64,000 bases of DNA from positions 105,055 through 169,054 of the forward strand of contig MKTJ01000080.1 of the NCBI GenBank assembly GCA_001898225.1, given 5' to 3'. A program made the translations under genes and the position numbers. Positions 7,382 through 16,856 of the stretch are shown piece by piece (the stretch's first letter is position 1; the number at the start of each line of letters is the position of its first letter). The notes beneath the pieces were generated by a model that had not been told where the DNA came from, did not search any database, and worked only from the letters and a program-made list of their open reading frames with translations. Origin of the DNA: Chloroflexi bacterium 54-19. Its GTDB lineage: Bacteria; Chloroflexota; Chloroflexia; Chloroheliales; Chloroheliaceae.

Positions 7382-10300
7382 ATGGGGCAAATAATAAGCA
7401 CTGATCGAGTGCAAGCGGTGAAAGATAAATTGCCTGAAGTAATTAACAATCCTGGCGCGAACAGCGGTCTGCTGGTAAGTTTCCATGAAGAAGAAAATAT
7501 TGGCAAGCGAAAAAAAGAGCAGCAGGATGCTCATGGTAACTTGCACATACCGGCCAATTTCTCCCTGGGAAGACCTGCCGGGTACCTTTTCGTGGTCGCG
7601 GACGGGGTTAGCATGGGTCAGGCCGGTGCTTTAGCCAGCCGCACCGCTGTCGATGTCATTCTAAAGGAATTCCAACACCGCCTGGATGACGGCCAGACCG
7701 ATTTGAGCCAGGCCCTGGTGGACGCCTTTGCCGCCGGGAATTACGCGGTCTACCAGCTGGCCCGCACTCGCCAGGGAATGGCGACCACCTGCATAGCCGC
7801 CCTGGTCTGCGGCCAGAGCCTGGTCACGGCCCATGTCGGGGATAGCCGGATTTATCTCTCCCGGAAAGGCCGGGGCCTGATGCCGGTCACGGTCGACCAT
7901 AGCTGGGTCACCGAAATCGGTGAGGTCATGGTCAAACAGGGCATGATGACCGAGCGCGAACTACAAAATGACAGCCGCCGCCACACCATCACCCGCGCCT
8001 TTGGCTTGCAAGAAAAAATTCCCGCCGACATCAACGCGGCCACCCTCCAGGCCGGTGACATGGTGGTCCTCTGCACCGACGGCCTGTGGGATTTGATTCC
8101 CGGAGAAAAATTCGAACAAGACCTCGAAGCAGGCGTTGCCGACCTGCCCAACCTGAGCCACGACCTCGTAAACCAGGCCATGAATGCGGGCGGGCGCGAT
8201 AATATTACCCTGACCCTGGTCAGAATTGACCAGCTTGACCGCCCGGTGGATTTCCCGGCCCTCCCGGCCCTGCTTGAGCGGACCGCCAGGGACGTAGCCG
8301 ACCGGACCCGCCCTCTCGAAATGACCGACAACCGCAAGACACTTGGCAATATGCCGCAACCGACGCCTAAGCCGGTTTCCAGCTTTAACCTGCCTTCGCC
8401 CACCCGCCCGTCCGACCCAACTTACGATAATAACGACGTGGCCGCCCAGGTTGACGATACACCCAGCATGAAGCTGCCAATTTTCAATCCTGAAGTCCTG
8501 CTGACCAAAGCCCAGAAAAGCTTTGCCCTGGGGGACTGGGATAAAGCGATTGACTTTTATATTGAAGTCGAATTGATGCAGCCAAGCTATCACGGCCTTT
8601 ACGAAAGCTTTTCCAGCGCGCTCATTCGTTATATCGGTATCGCAATCGGTGAAGGGCAGGTCGGGCACGCCGATAACCTGGTCAAACATCTCGAAAATAA
8701 TCATATTACCCGCTATCTCGAACCGTTGGCCGACTACTGCAACGAGGAAAGCCGCCGGGCTGCCGCTGCCTATCATTACCCGGCCTCGAAAGCCTATGCC
8801 CAGTTCTGCTTACGCTTGCGGCCTACCGACGTCCGCGCCCGGAACCTGGCCGACCTGGCCGAGATGTACCTGACTTTGCAAAAACCGCGTACCTCGCTCT
8901 CCGAACGGTTAGCCGTTGCCCAGAAGATTTATGCCCGTGACGAAAATTACGGGAAAATCCAGGACGACCTGGCGAAAATCTATATGGAACTGGGTGACGA
9001 AGCGGTACGGCAACAGGCCCTGGAAGACGCGGCGGGCTGGTACAGCATGATAATGGCCCTGAAACCGGTGGATTCCCGGCTCTTGTCGCTGGCTAACAAC
9101 AAACACCGGGCAGTTAAAGACGATTTGAGCCGCCGCCCTAACTCCGGCCCGGCTTCCTCGTTCTCGGCGCCTGCCAACCCGGTCATAGCGGCCCAATCCC
9201 CGATTACCCCCAATTCTTACAAGGGGTTGACAGGTACTTTCAAAGACGTTAAGCCCGAACAGGAACTCGTCAACCGGCTGAAAGACCGGGTTTCGCGGGC
9301 CCAGAAAGCCTGGGATGGCGGACGCAAAGAGGTGGGCTCGGAATATATCTACCTGGTAGACCAGTTAAACGAACTGCTCACCCCGAATCCCTGGCAGCAG
9401 ACCCTGCCCAGGGTTTGCTACGACTACGGCAAGTGGTTGCTCGACCAGCGCCAGTACGAGGAGGCCCGGCCTTATTTCTTGAAGGCTCAGACCCTCGGCA
9501 TGGCCGCCGCCCAACAGCGTATCAAAGAAGTGGACCGGCTGATAAAGGAAAAGACCTCCAAGACGCGCGGCCCGATTCCGCTCGACTTGCCCGAACCGCT
9601 TTCGACCGCTTCCCAGGTCTCTTTCGGCGCGGCTGGCGATAAGAGTTCGTCTATCATGCCCGACACTGCCCCCAAAGGAAGCGATGCTGCGGGGTCCAAC
9701 CTGACCAACGCGGCCTCCCTTTTCACGCCGCGCCGCTCGGAGAAGATGAACGCGCCCCTGATTTCGCCCAAACCGGAACTCCCGGCAGACGGCATTTTCG
9801 TGGGCCGGTCGCGGGAACCCGAACCAAACCTGAACCCGTCGCTCGATTCGCTGCCAACCATTACCAATCCCAGCAACCCGCTTTCGATGCCGCCGCGCTC
9901 GGCGGCGGTAATTGCGGCAGGCACCTGGCGCGAACCGGAGGAACCGGCGGAGAATCCTAGAATCGGCCAGCCGGGCGAGAATACCCGCTCCCGTCCTGTC
10001 GCGGAGCCCACTAAACCCCCGGCCAAACCGCCTCTCACCAGTACGGGCGGTCGCAGCCTGGGTGGACTTCAAAACAAGGGCGAGTTTTCAAACAATATGA
10101 CCCTGGCGGCTCAGCGCGAGATGAACCGGGGCCGGGGCTTTACCCTGCCCAGGGAACACCCGACTAATCGCCGGAAAAACCCGGCCATGCCCGGCGGCTT
10201 CTTGAACACCGTTTCCGGTTATGTCCTGCCGGGGCTGGTCATCGGTATAATAATCCTTGCCTTTATAATTGTCGTGCAGGTGGTCGTGCCCAAATTTGGG

Positions 10301-11272
10301 CAGAGCAGCCCTACCGCTACCACCGGTCCGTCCTCGGCGGTAACCGCAACCCAGAACAGCGCCACCGCCGCTACAACTCCGCAGACTTCCCCGGCGGCTT
10401 CGGTCGCCTCCATCGGTGGAGTCCAGGGAATTGTACGGATTGAGGGGGTCAAACCGGATGACGTGGTGGTCTTCCTGGCAACGGCGGGAGATGTCAATTC
10501 ACCTTACCGCGAACTGACCCAGGAAACGACCCTTTTCCGCTTGCCCGTGACAACCCTGAACAGGTTGGACCCGACCCAGAAATATATTGTGGTGGTCCGG
10601 CCCAAGGATACTGCTACCCGCAAGTACGCCGAAAACCTTTCGCCGGATAACCCGTCCCAGAAGCCGTTTATCAGCCCGGAAATCACTTTCGACCCGACCA
10701 GGGGCTTTGATACGACGATGCGGATTACCAGCGAAATGCTGGCTTTCTACCCGCTCAAAGGGGGCGATACCGACCTGGAACAGAACGGTATCCGCTATGT
10801 GGGCGCGACCCATCACAACCTGGGCGGAGACTTCCTGGCTTACTACAATGCCAACGGTGGCCTGGGCCGGTTTGGTTTCCCCATCTCGGAGGAATTTGAT
10901 TGGACCGGTAACGGTCACGTCCAATTCTTCGAGCGGGCCTGGTTGACCTCGGATGGAGCCGGAAAACCGGTCTCGGTCGGCAAAATCAGCCGGGCTTTGC
11001 TGGATAGCTCCTGCACAAATATCGTGCGGCTGCCACCCGATGTAACACCCCTGGCGGTGCCGACTCTCAAGGTGGACCCTGCTTTCGCGGCTTTTGTGGA
11101 CCAGTTTAAGCTGGGAGCGCCCCAGAGCCAGCCTTTCGACACCAAAGATAAACTCAAAGTGCAATACTTTGACACCGGACGGCTCGAACTTGATACCACC
11201 AACGCCGACGCCAAACCGATGCTGGGCTTGCTCGGTAGCGAATACGCCCGCTGCACCGGCTGGCTAAAGTAG
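7382..11272 (+). CDS. Transmembrane PP2C-type Ser/Thr phosphatase with TPR repeats and an extracellular C-terminal domain
   Basis: A 1296-residue protein (1335 if an upstream ATG at 7265 is used). Residues about 25-285 form a PP2C (PPM) metal-dependent phosphatase with all metal-site motifs: VVADGVS (about 72), GDSRIY (about 153), CTDGLWDL (about 231) and GGRDNIT (about 268). Residues about 370-580 and 640-730 contain TPR-like helical repeats. A long Pro/Ser/Asn-rich linker leads to one membrane helix, GYVLPGLVIGIIILAFIIVV (about 945). Outside are a Ser/Thr/Ala-rich stalk, a CarboxypepD_reg/Ig-like beta region (GVQGIVRIEGVKPDDV) and a C-terminal segment GGLGRFGFPISEEF..VQFFERAW typical of LGFP-like repeats. 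The phosphatase and TPR parts are cytoplasmic. It probably reverses Hanks-type kinase phosphorylation, possibly in response to an outside ligand; the sensing role is inference. Confidence 0.88.
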   Translation: MGQIISTDRVQAVKDKLPEVINNPGANSGLLVSFHEEENIGKRKKEQQDAHGNLHIPANFSLGRPAGYLFVVADGVSMGQAGALASRTAVDVILKEFQHRLDDGQTDLSQALVDAFAAGNYAVYQLARTRQGMATTCIAALVCGQSLVTAHVGDSRIYLSRKGRGLMPVTVDHSWVTEIGEVMVKQGMMTERELQNDSRRHTITRAFGLQEKIPADINAATLQAGDMVVLCTDGLWDLIPGEKFEQDLEAGVADLPNLSHDLVNQAMNAGGRDNITLTLVRIDQLDRPVDFPALPALLERTARDVADRTRPLEMTDNRKTLGNMPQPTPKPVSSFNLPSPTRPSDPTYDNNDVAAQVDDTPSMKLPIFNPEVLLTKAQKSFALGDWDKAIDFYIEVELMQPSYHGLYESFSSALIRYIGIAIGEGQVGHADNLVKHLENNHITRYLEPLADYCNEESRRAAAAYHYPASKAYAQFCLRLRPTDVRARNLADLAEMYLTLQKPRTSLSERLAVAQKIYARDENYGKIQDDLAKIYMELGDEAVRQQALEDAAGWYSMIMALKPVDSRLLSLANNKHRAVKDDLSRRPNSGPASSFSAPANPVIAAQSPITPNSYKGLTGTFKDVKPEQELVNRLKDRVSRAQKAWDGGRKEVGSEYIYLVDQLNELLTPNPWQQTLPRVCYDYGKWLLDQRQYEEARPYFLKAQTLGMAAAQQRIKEVDRLIKEKTSKTRGPIPLDLPEPLSTASQVSFGAAGDKSSSIMPDTAPKGSDAAGSNLTNAASLFTPRRSEKMNAPLISPKPELPADGIFVGRSREPEPNLNPSLDSLPTITNPSNPLSMPPRSAAVIAAGTWREPEEPAENPRIGQPGENTRSRPVAEPTKPPAKPPLTSTGGRSLGGLQNKGEFSNNMTLAAQREMNRGRGFTLPREHPTNRRKNPAMPGGFLNTVSGYVLPGLVIGIIILAFIIVVQVVVPKFGQSSPTATTGPSSAVTATQNSATAATTPQTSPAASVASIGGVQGIVRIEGVKPDDVVVFLATAGDVNSPYRELTQETTLFRLPVTTLNRLDPTQKYIVVVRPKDTATRKYAENLSPDNPSQKPFISPEITFDPTRGFDTTMRITSEMLAFYPLKGGDTDLEQNGIRYVGATHHNLGGDFLAYYNANGGLGRFGFPISEEFDWTGNGHVQFFERAWLTSDGAGKPVSVGKISRALLDSSCTNIVRLPPDVTPLAVPTLKVDPAFAAFVDQFKLGAPQSQPFDTKDKLKVQYFDTGRLELDTTNADAKPMLGLLGSEYARCTGWLK

Positions 11273-11288
11273 GAATTTCTAAATTTTC

Positions 11289-11320
11289 AAAAGGACCGGA
11301 GTTGCAAGCCCGGTCCTTTT
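11289..11320. terminator. Bidirectional intrinsic terminator, PP2C / histidine kinase
   Basis: An 11-bp perfect stem, AAAAGGACCGG (11289-11299) and CCGGTCCTTTT (11310-11320), with a 10-base loop and a further T. It sits between two convergent genes. Confidence 0.85.
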
Positions 11321-11356
11321 TGATTCATCTTATATAGCATATAACAATTTTTGGAT

Positions 11357-13948
11357 TTAATCGGGCGGGAGGTTGAGGGGCAGGCTGATACAGAAGGTGC
11401 TGCCGCTTTCCGGCACTGTTACCCCGGAATTAGCCGCCTGCTCGGCCCATATAACCTCGGCGGGGTCTGGTGGTTCTTCCAGGGCCTGCGCTTCCTCCAA
11501 CCAGAGGCGGCCCTGGTGCGCTTTCATTATTTCGCCGCACAGGTAAAGACCCAGCCCGAATCCGGCCACCTCGTAAAGACTGACGTTGCTGGCCCGGTGA
11601 AACGGCTGGAACAAATTCGGACGGTCCTGTTCGGGTATACCGATGCCGTGGTCCCGGACCGACACCACCGCCATACCTTCTTCCACAGCCAGTTTCACCT
11701 CAATAGGACCACCTTTGGGGGAATATTTAATCGCGTTGGTCAAAAGGTTGTTCAAGACCTGTTCAAGCCGGTGCGAGTCGCCTGTAACCGTCAATTCGAT
11801 AGGTGCAACAACGTTAATGGTATGGTTGCTGGTCGTGGCTTGCAGGGCCTGGGAAGTTTCCCGGACCAGGGCGGCGAGGTCGAAGGGCCGGAATTGTAAT
11901 TCCAGGCGGCCATGCTGAATCCGCCGGGTATCGAGCATATCGCTGATAAGCTCTATCATGCGGTCTACCTGCTTTTCGACCGATTGCAAGGTCGAAACCT
12001 CATTCGTTATCCCGGCCTTTTTGAGGCGGCGGATAGCCAGTTGGGTCAGCCCTTTTATCGAGGTTATAGGAGTTTTTAGTTCGTGCGAGGCAATTGTTAG
12101 AAATTCGTCCTTCTGCTTTTCCAGGCGTTGCAGTTCGGTTACGTCGCTCACGATAGCGACCCCACCCCGAATTTCGCCGCTGGAAGCCCGGATGGGCGCA
12201 AAACTTACCCTGACCTGGACCGCCTGACCGGTTATTCCGTGGTTGATCATTTCGCGGAAGTCGGTATTGGTGACACCCCGCAAAGCCTGGACTAACGGGC
12301 GTTCCTCGCGAGGGACGGGACGACCATCCGGGTAAAAGACCTTTAGCTGTTTATAGCTGGCAACCGGGTCATCGGCGTCATTAAGACCGAGAATATCAAT
12401 TGCGCGTGGGTTCAAACGGGTGAGTTCGCCCGACAGGTCACAGATAAAGATTCCGTCCGGGATAGCTTCGATAATTGCGCCGAGTTCGTCGGCTTGCTGG
12501 GCTAAAAGCCGGGCCAGGTTTTCGAGTTCCTGGCGGGTCGCCATTTCGGCGGCGGCAGCTTGGCGCGCTTCCTCGTAATGGCGGGCATTGGTCAGGGCCT
12601 GGGTAACCCGGCGGGACACTCCCTCGGCCAGGAGAACATCCACCTCACTATAAGCCCGCCCCGAAGCGCCATAGACAAAAACGATTATCCCCTCAAATTC
12701 ATTCCGGGAACCAAACGAAACAGCCAGGCTGGAATTTATCCCCAGGGCGCGATAGCAATCCAACTCGGCCTCGGAAAGACCTTCGGCAACGGAGCCGGGA
12801 TTCACCTGTTTTACGAGCCGGTGGGCGTGGCCGTTTAGGGCCCCGGCAATCCCAAAAACGGTCTCCCGTGAAATCGGGTGTTGTGCCAACCATTCTGTAA
12901 ACCGGGCCTTGTCTGCCCGGTCAGGGGCAGCCAACACCTGTAATTTAACCGTATTGTCGGGCTGTAACAGGAAAATCAGGCAGACATCGGCCAGGGACGG
13001 CACCGACGCCCAAGCTACCTCATTCAAGATAGTGTCATACTTGAAGGTCGAGTTAAGCAGGTGGCCGAGCGTCATCATGAAACCCTGGGCCTTTTCCATC
13101 TGCTTGCGCTCGGTGATGTCGTGGACCACCGAATAAAGCAGCCGTTTACCGTCAATATTCAGAGGGCTGGACCGGACCTCGACATCGTGAATCGCCCCTG
13201 CCGAGTCGCGGTGCCGGAATTCAAAATATAGCCGTTGCTCGGATTCAGCCTTTGCCATTTCGGCTTTTACTTCTTCCGGGGAGAGAGTATTGATGTTATT
13301 TATGTTAAGTTTAACCAGGTCAGCCCGGTCGTAGCCGTAAAACCGGCAAGCCGCCTCGTTAGCGTCCACCACCGCCCCGGTCGCCGGGTTAATCAGCAGT
13401 TTGACGGCGCTATTATTTTCAAACATCTGGCGGTAATGGGCATTCTCTTGCCGGTGAGAGTTGGCGACCGCTTCAAGCCGAGCCGCTTCGGCCAGGGCTT
13501 CGCGGACGGTTTCGCCAAGCGTTGCCAGGTCGTTTGCGGCCAGGTAACCGTTGGCCCCGGCCTTTATGGCAGCTACCGCTGCCAGCAAAGTGGGCCGCTC
13601 GGCTATAAGGATGGCAGGGGTATGCGGGAAAAGAGACTGGTAAGTTTTTAAAGCCGGAAAGGGCGGGCCGGACAGGCCGGGCAAAGTATCGCTCAGCAGA
13701 ACCAATTGCCAGGTCGAAGTTTGAGCCGGGACAGACCGCGAAAGAATTTCCAGGGAGTCGTAGCGGGAAACTTCAATCGCGAAACCGGCCTGTTCCAGCA
13801 GGTTAAGCCAGTGGGCGGATTGTTCTTCGGGCGCGAGCGTTAGTACCTTAAGGGAAGTGGTCAAGAGCCGTTCCTTGTTTCCAGCCGTTTTGAGGTCTGC
13901 GGTTATCCAGGTTTTTAGGATTGGATAAGAATAATAATGCTTTACCAT
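11357..13948 (-). CDS. Hybrid-like sensor histidine kinase: pseudo-receiver, PAS, GAF, PAS, HisKA, HATPase
   Basis: An 863-residue protein with no transmembrane helix. Order: a receiver-like domain (about 30-150) in which LVLLSDTLPGLSG puts Ser rather than Asp at the phospho-acceptor place by motif spacing; a PAS domain (about 170-285) ending in DITERKQ; a GAF-like domain (about 300-450); a coiled coil (about 455-490); a second PAS (about 490-605); HisKA with H in ASHELKTP (about 619); and HATPase_c with the N box NLLTNAIKYSP, G1 DHGIGIP and G2 GFGLGL. It probably autophosphorylates in response to a cytoplasmic signal. No response regulator gene is adjacent, so it is an orphan. ATG 13948 has no ribosome-binding site; a TTG at 13864 preceded by AAGGA is a real alternative. 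Confidence 0.9.
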   Translation of the reverse strand: MVKHYYSYPILKTWITADLKTAGNKERLLTTSLKVLTLAPEEQSAHWLNLLEQAGFAIEVSRYDSLEILSRSVPAQTSTWQLVLLSDTLPGLSGPPFPALKTYQSLFPHTPAILIAERPTLLAAVAAIKAGANGYLAANDLATLGETVREALAEAARLEAVANSHRQENAHYRQMFENNSAVKLLINPATGAVVDANEAACRFYGYDRADLVKLNINNINTLSPEEVKAEMAKAESEQRLYFEFRHRDSAGAIHDVEVRSSPLNIDGKRLLYSVVHDITERKQMEKAQGFMMTLGHLLNSTFKYDTILNEVAWASVPSLADVCLIFLLQPDNTVKLQVLAAPDRADKARFTEWLAQHPISRETVFGIAGALNGHAHRLVKQVNPGSVAEGLSEAELDCYRALGINSSLAVSFGSRNEFEGIIVFVYGASGRAYSEVDVLLAEGVSRRVTQALTNARHYEEARQAAAAEMATRQELENLARLLAQQADELGAIIEAIPDGIFICDLSGELTRLNPRAIDILGLNDADDPVASYKQLKVFYPDGRPVPREERPLVQALRGVTNTDFREMINHGITGQAVQVRVSFAPIRASSGEIRGGVAIVSDVTELQRLEKQKDEFLTIASHELKTPITSIKGLTQLAIRRLKKAGITNEVSTLQSVEKQVDRMIELISDMLDTRRIQHGRLELQFRPFDLAALVRETSQALQATTSNHTINVVAPIELTVTGDSHRLEQVLNNLLTNAIKYSPKGGPIEVKLAVEEGMAVVSVRDHGIGIPEQDRPNLFQPFHRASNVSLYEVAGFGLGLYLCGEIMKAHQGRLWLEEAQALEEPPDPAEVIWAEQAANSGVTVPESGSTFCISLPLNLPPD

Positions 13949-14187
13949 ATTTTACAATTACTAAATAGTTTTGACAATGCTTATAATTAAGTGTTTAAAG
14001 CTTAATTTGTTAATGTTAAATATAATTATGGGTAAAATTAGAAAAAGATGAACCGGCCTGAAAGAATTCCTCATTACAAGGGGTAAAATTGGAAAACCAC
14101 CCTGAATTAGCTTAAATTTTATATAGTAAGGTTATCTTGACCGGGTTACCGTTTTGGGTTTAGGGCCGTTTTAGGGCTTGGTTGTGC
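13949..14187. other. AT-rich divergent region, histidine kinase / miaB
   Basis: No gene. The decamer GGGTAAAATT occurs twice, at 14030-14039 and 14081-14090, 51 bp apart, each followed by (A/G)GAAAA. This could be a pair of regulator sites or chance in AT-rich DNA. Confidence 0.35.
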
Positions 14188-14216
14188 TTGTAAATGCCGG
14201 AATGATAGTCTATAAT
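14188..14216 (+). promoter_or_regulatory. Sigma70-type promoter of miaB
   Basis: A -35 TTGTAA (14188-14193), 17 bp, and a perfect -10 TATAAT (14211-14216). Predicted leader is about 160 bases to the ATG at 14386. Confidence 0.65.
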
Positions 14217-14385
14217 ACGCCACGAAAAATAAGCTTATCTAAAAGCAAATTAAGCGTTGATTTTTTAGCGATAACACGATAAGAAAAAACGATTAAGATT
14301 AAAAGGAAGAATCAGCTTCCCCTAATTCATTTATAAGAGCCTGTGTAACAAGGCAGGACCAATTTTCAGGGTCAGAGTAAAAAAA

Positions 14386-15801
14386 ATGAAGCAGTATCAT
14401 ATTTGGACCATAGGTTGCCAGATGAACCACGCCGACAGTATCCGTATCGGTTCGGCCCTGGAACAGACCGGCTACACTTTTACCGAGCAGGTTGACGATG
14501 CCGACCTGATTATTCTCAATACTTGCAGCGTCCGGCAGCGGGCCGAAGACAGCGCCCAGGGCAAGCTTGGTTCGCTGGTACCGCTCAAAAAGAAAAACAA
14601 AGACCTCGTGGTAGCCGTAACCGGTTGCATGGTCCCGCCCCAGGAAGAAGGCAAACGCCCTCTCTACAAACGCTTCCCGATGGTGGACCTTTTCTTCGAT
14701 ACACTCGACCCGCAGCGCCTGATTGAAATTCTGCCCGAACCGGGCTGTGCTCCCGAAGTTGAACCCGCCCTCACCAACGGTCACAGCCTGACCATCCAGA
14801 ATAAAATCGGCGTGACCGCGTTTGTATCGGTCATTTACGGCTGCAACTACACCTGCTCTTACTGCATCGTACCGCTGCGCCGGGGCAAAGAAAAAAGCCG
14901 CCCGATTGACGAAATCGTCAATGAGATTAAGGGCTATGTGAAACGAGGAGTGAGAGAAGTAACCCTGCTCGGCCAGACCATTGATGCTTACGGTCACGAC
15001 CTGCCGGGCCGCCCCGACCTGGCCGACCTTTTCTACGCCGTAAACGAAATCGAAGGGCTGTGGCGTATCCGCTTCCTGACCAGCCATCCCAAAATGATGA
15101 GCTACAAAATGATTAAAGCGGTAGCCGATTTGCCGAAAGTCTGCGAATACTTTAATCTGCCCGTGCAAGCCGGGGACAACGCCATTCTCAAGGCGATGAA
15201 ACGGCCCTACACCGTCGAATTTTACGAGAAACTGGCCGCGACGGTTCGGGATACCGTACCGGGGGCCGCCCTTTCTACCGACATCATCGTAGGCTTTCCG
15301 GGTGAGACCGATGAGCAGTTCCAGCACACCTACGAACTGCTGGAAAGAATCCGCTTTAACGAGGTTCACGTGGCGGCCTACTCGCCCCGGCCCGGCACCC
15401 TGGCCGAGACCTACGAAGACAATGTGCCGCTGGACGTCAAACGCGAGCGGCTCCAGGCTGTTGAAAGATTACAGGAGGGCATCGCCCGCAGCTACAACCA
15501 GCCCTTCATCGGCCAGGATGTAGAAATCCTGGTGGAAGGTATGGAGAAAGGCCGCTGGAAAGGGCGCAGCCGGACTAACAAACTGGTCTTCTTTGACAAC
15601 CCGGCTGGCACGGATTATGACGGGCTGGACTGGACCGGTAAACTGGTGGACGTAACGATTGAAACGGCAGGACCGTGGTCGCTGGTTGGCCGGGTCGCCG
15701 GGACACCACCCGTCCGCAAGGGCCGGTTACTGCCGGTCTTCCAGGCCGAGGAAGAAGTGGCCTGCGAGGTAGAGTTACCGCTATCCGGTGTTAGCAAGTA
15801 G
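14386..15801 (+). CDS. miaB: tRNA (N6-isopentenyl adenosine(37)-C2)-methylthiotransferase
   Basis: A radical-SAM enzyme that adds a methylthio group to i6A37 in tRNAs reading codons that start with U. Residues 1-120 form the UPF0004 domain with the three Cys ligands of the auxiliary 4Fe-4S cluster (GCQMN at 10-14, NTCSVR near 46, TGCM near 84). The radical-SAM CxxxCxxC is in CNYTCSYC (about 153-160). The C-terminal 65 residues form a TRAM RNA-binding domain. The GCQMNHADS signature and 471-residue length favour MiaB over MtaB or RimO. The ribosome-binding site is weak. The next gene begins 62 bases later on the same strand. Confidence 0.93.
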   Translation: MKQYHIWTIGCQMNHADSIRIGSALEQTGYTFTEQVDDADLIILNTCSVRQRAEDSAQGKLGSLVPLKKKNKDLVVAVTGCMVPPQEEGKRPLYKRFPMVDLFFDTLDPQRLIEILPEPGCAPEVEPALTNGHSLTIQNKIGVTAFVSVIYGCNYTCSYCIVPLRRGKEKSRPIDEIVNEIKGYVKRGVREVTLLGQTIDAYGHDLPGRPDLADLFYAVNEIEGLWRIRFLTSHPKMMSYKMIKAVADLPKVCEYFNLPVQAGDNAILKAMKRPYTVEFYEKLAATVRDTVPGAALSTDIIVGFPGETDEQFQHTYELLERIRFNEVHVAAYSPRPGTLAETYEDNVPLDVKRERLQAVERLQEGIARSYNQPFIGQDVEILVEGMEKGRWKGRSRTNKLVFFDNPAGTDYDGLDWTGKLVDVTIETAGPWSLVGRVAGTPPVRKGRLLPVFQAEEEVACEVELPLSGVSK

Positions 15802-15863
15802 CCGGAGCAAGTTAGGTTGTACAACTCTTAGTTTATGTAAGTAAAGAGGTTGGAGAGAAAGTT

Positions 15864-16760
15864 TTGACACAATATCAACCTGATGAGAAAAACCGGATTA
15901 AACGCCAGAAGTCGGATGCCGCTGTCCGGTATGCCAAGGAAGGTCGCTGGGAAGAAGCGGTGCAGATTAACCGCGAACTGCTCTCGCTTTTCCCGGACGA
16001 CTCGGAAACGTTAAACCGGTTGGGCAAAGCCTACCTGGAATTAAAACGCTACGGTGAGGCTAAAGCCGCCTACGAACAGGCCGTGAAGACGGATGCCAGC
16101 AATGTAATTGCCCGCAAGAATTTGCAGCGCCTGGTCCAGTACACGGCTATTGCGGAAGCAATTACCCCGGTCGGGGAGACCAGCGAGAGCCCGGTAATTA
16201 CCCCGCCACCAGGCCCGACCACCCAGGCCCCTACTTCCCGCGAAAAGGTTATTCCGAGTATCTTTATCGAGGAAACCGGCAAGACCGGGACAACTAACCT
16301 GATAAACGTGGCCCCGACAAGTGTCCTCGCCAAGTTGACCGCCGGAGACGCCGTCCAACTGGTGATCGACTCGAAAAACCAGACTTTGCTGGTGAAAAAC
16401 CAGGATGGCGAAGTGTTAGGGCAGGTTGAGCCCCGGATGGCGATCCGGCTCATCCGGTTCCTGGAAGCGGGCAACCGCTACACTGCTGCTGTAACCAGCG
16501 TGGGCGAACGCGAGTTGCGCCTGATTATTCGTGAAACTTACCAGCACCCCAGCCAGCGCGGACGGCTTTCTTTCCCGCCCAAGGCCTCGGCTGCCGGGTA
16601 CAGGGCTTATACCAGGGACAGCGTTTTACGCTATGGCCTGGAAGATGACGAGGAAGGGCTCGACTCAGAGGGTGAGGACGAGGAAGAGGGTGATACCGGC
16701 GAGGAAGAGGCCGACATCTCCGAAGACTTTGCCGAGGATAACGACCAGGACGATATTTAA
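15864..16760 (+). CDS. TPR protein with HIRAN-like beta domain and acidic tail
   Basis: A 298-residue cytoplasmic protein starting at TTG 15864 after GGAGAG (15852-15857). Residues about 15-95 hold two to three TPR helix pairs (EEAVQINRELLSLFPDDSET, YLELKRYGEAKAAYEQAV). Residues about 155-215 form a beta-rich unit, AGDAVQLVIDSKNQTLLVKN followed by DGEVLGQVEPRMAIRLIRFL, whose spacing resembles HIRAN-type folds; I am unsure of this match. The last 40 residues are almost all Asp/Glu/Gly. Probably co-transcribed with miaB. Function unknown; a scaffold role is a guess based on TPR content. Confidence 0.7.
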   Translation: MTQYQPDEKNRIKRQKSDAAVRYAKEGRWEEAVQINRELLSLFPDDSETLNRLGKAYLELKRYGEAKAAYEQAVKTDASNVIARKNLQRLVQYTAIAEAITPVGETSESPVITPPPGPTTQAPTSREKVIPSIFIEETGKTGTTNLINVAPTSVLAKLTAGDAVQLVIDSKNQTLLVKNQDGEVLGQVEPRMAIRLIRFLEAGNRYTAAVTSVGERELRLIIRETYQHPSQRGRLSFPPKASAAGYRAYTRDSVLRYGLEDDEEGLDSEGEDEEEGDTGEEEADISEDFAEDNDQDDI

Positions 16761-16786
16761 TCCTTGTTTTGGAATCCGAAGAATTA

Positions 16787-16818
16787 AAAGAGCAGTGGCC
16801 GAAATGCCACTGCTCTTT
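16787..16818. terminator. Intrinsic terminator after the TPR gene
   Basis: A 13-bp perfect stem, AAAGAGCAGTGGC (16787-16799) and GCCACTGCTCTTT (16806-16818), with a 6-base loop, followed by TTTTTT at 16821-16826. It serves the plus-strand genes and may also act on the convergent minus-strand transcript. Confidence 0.88.
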
Positions 16819-16856
16819 AGTTTTTTAATGAAGTTGCATGCCAGGCCGGTTGGCGC

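Noticed and set aside
13971..13987. TTGACA followed by TATAAT upstream of miaB
   Set aside because: The two boxes are only 5 bp apart, which cannot form a sigma70 promoter together.
14299..15369. 356-codon open frame antisense to miaB
   Set aside because: It overlaps a certain gene on the other strand and shows no domain; a shadow frame.
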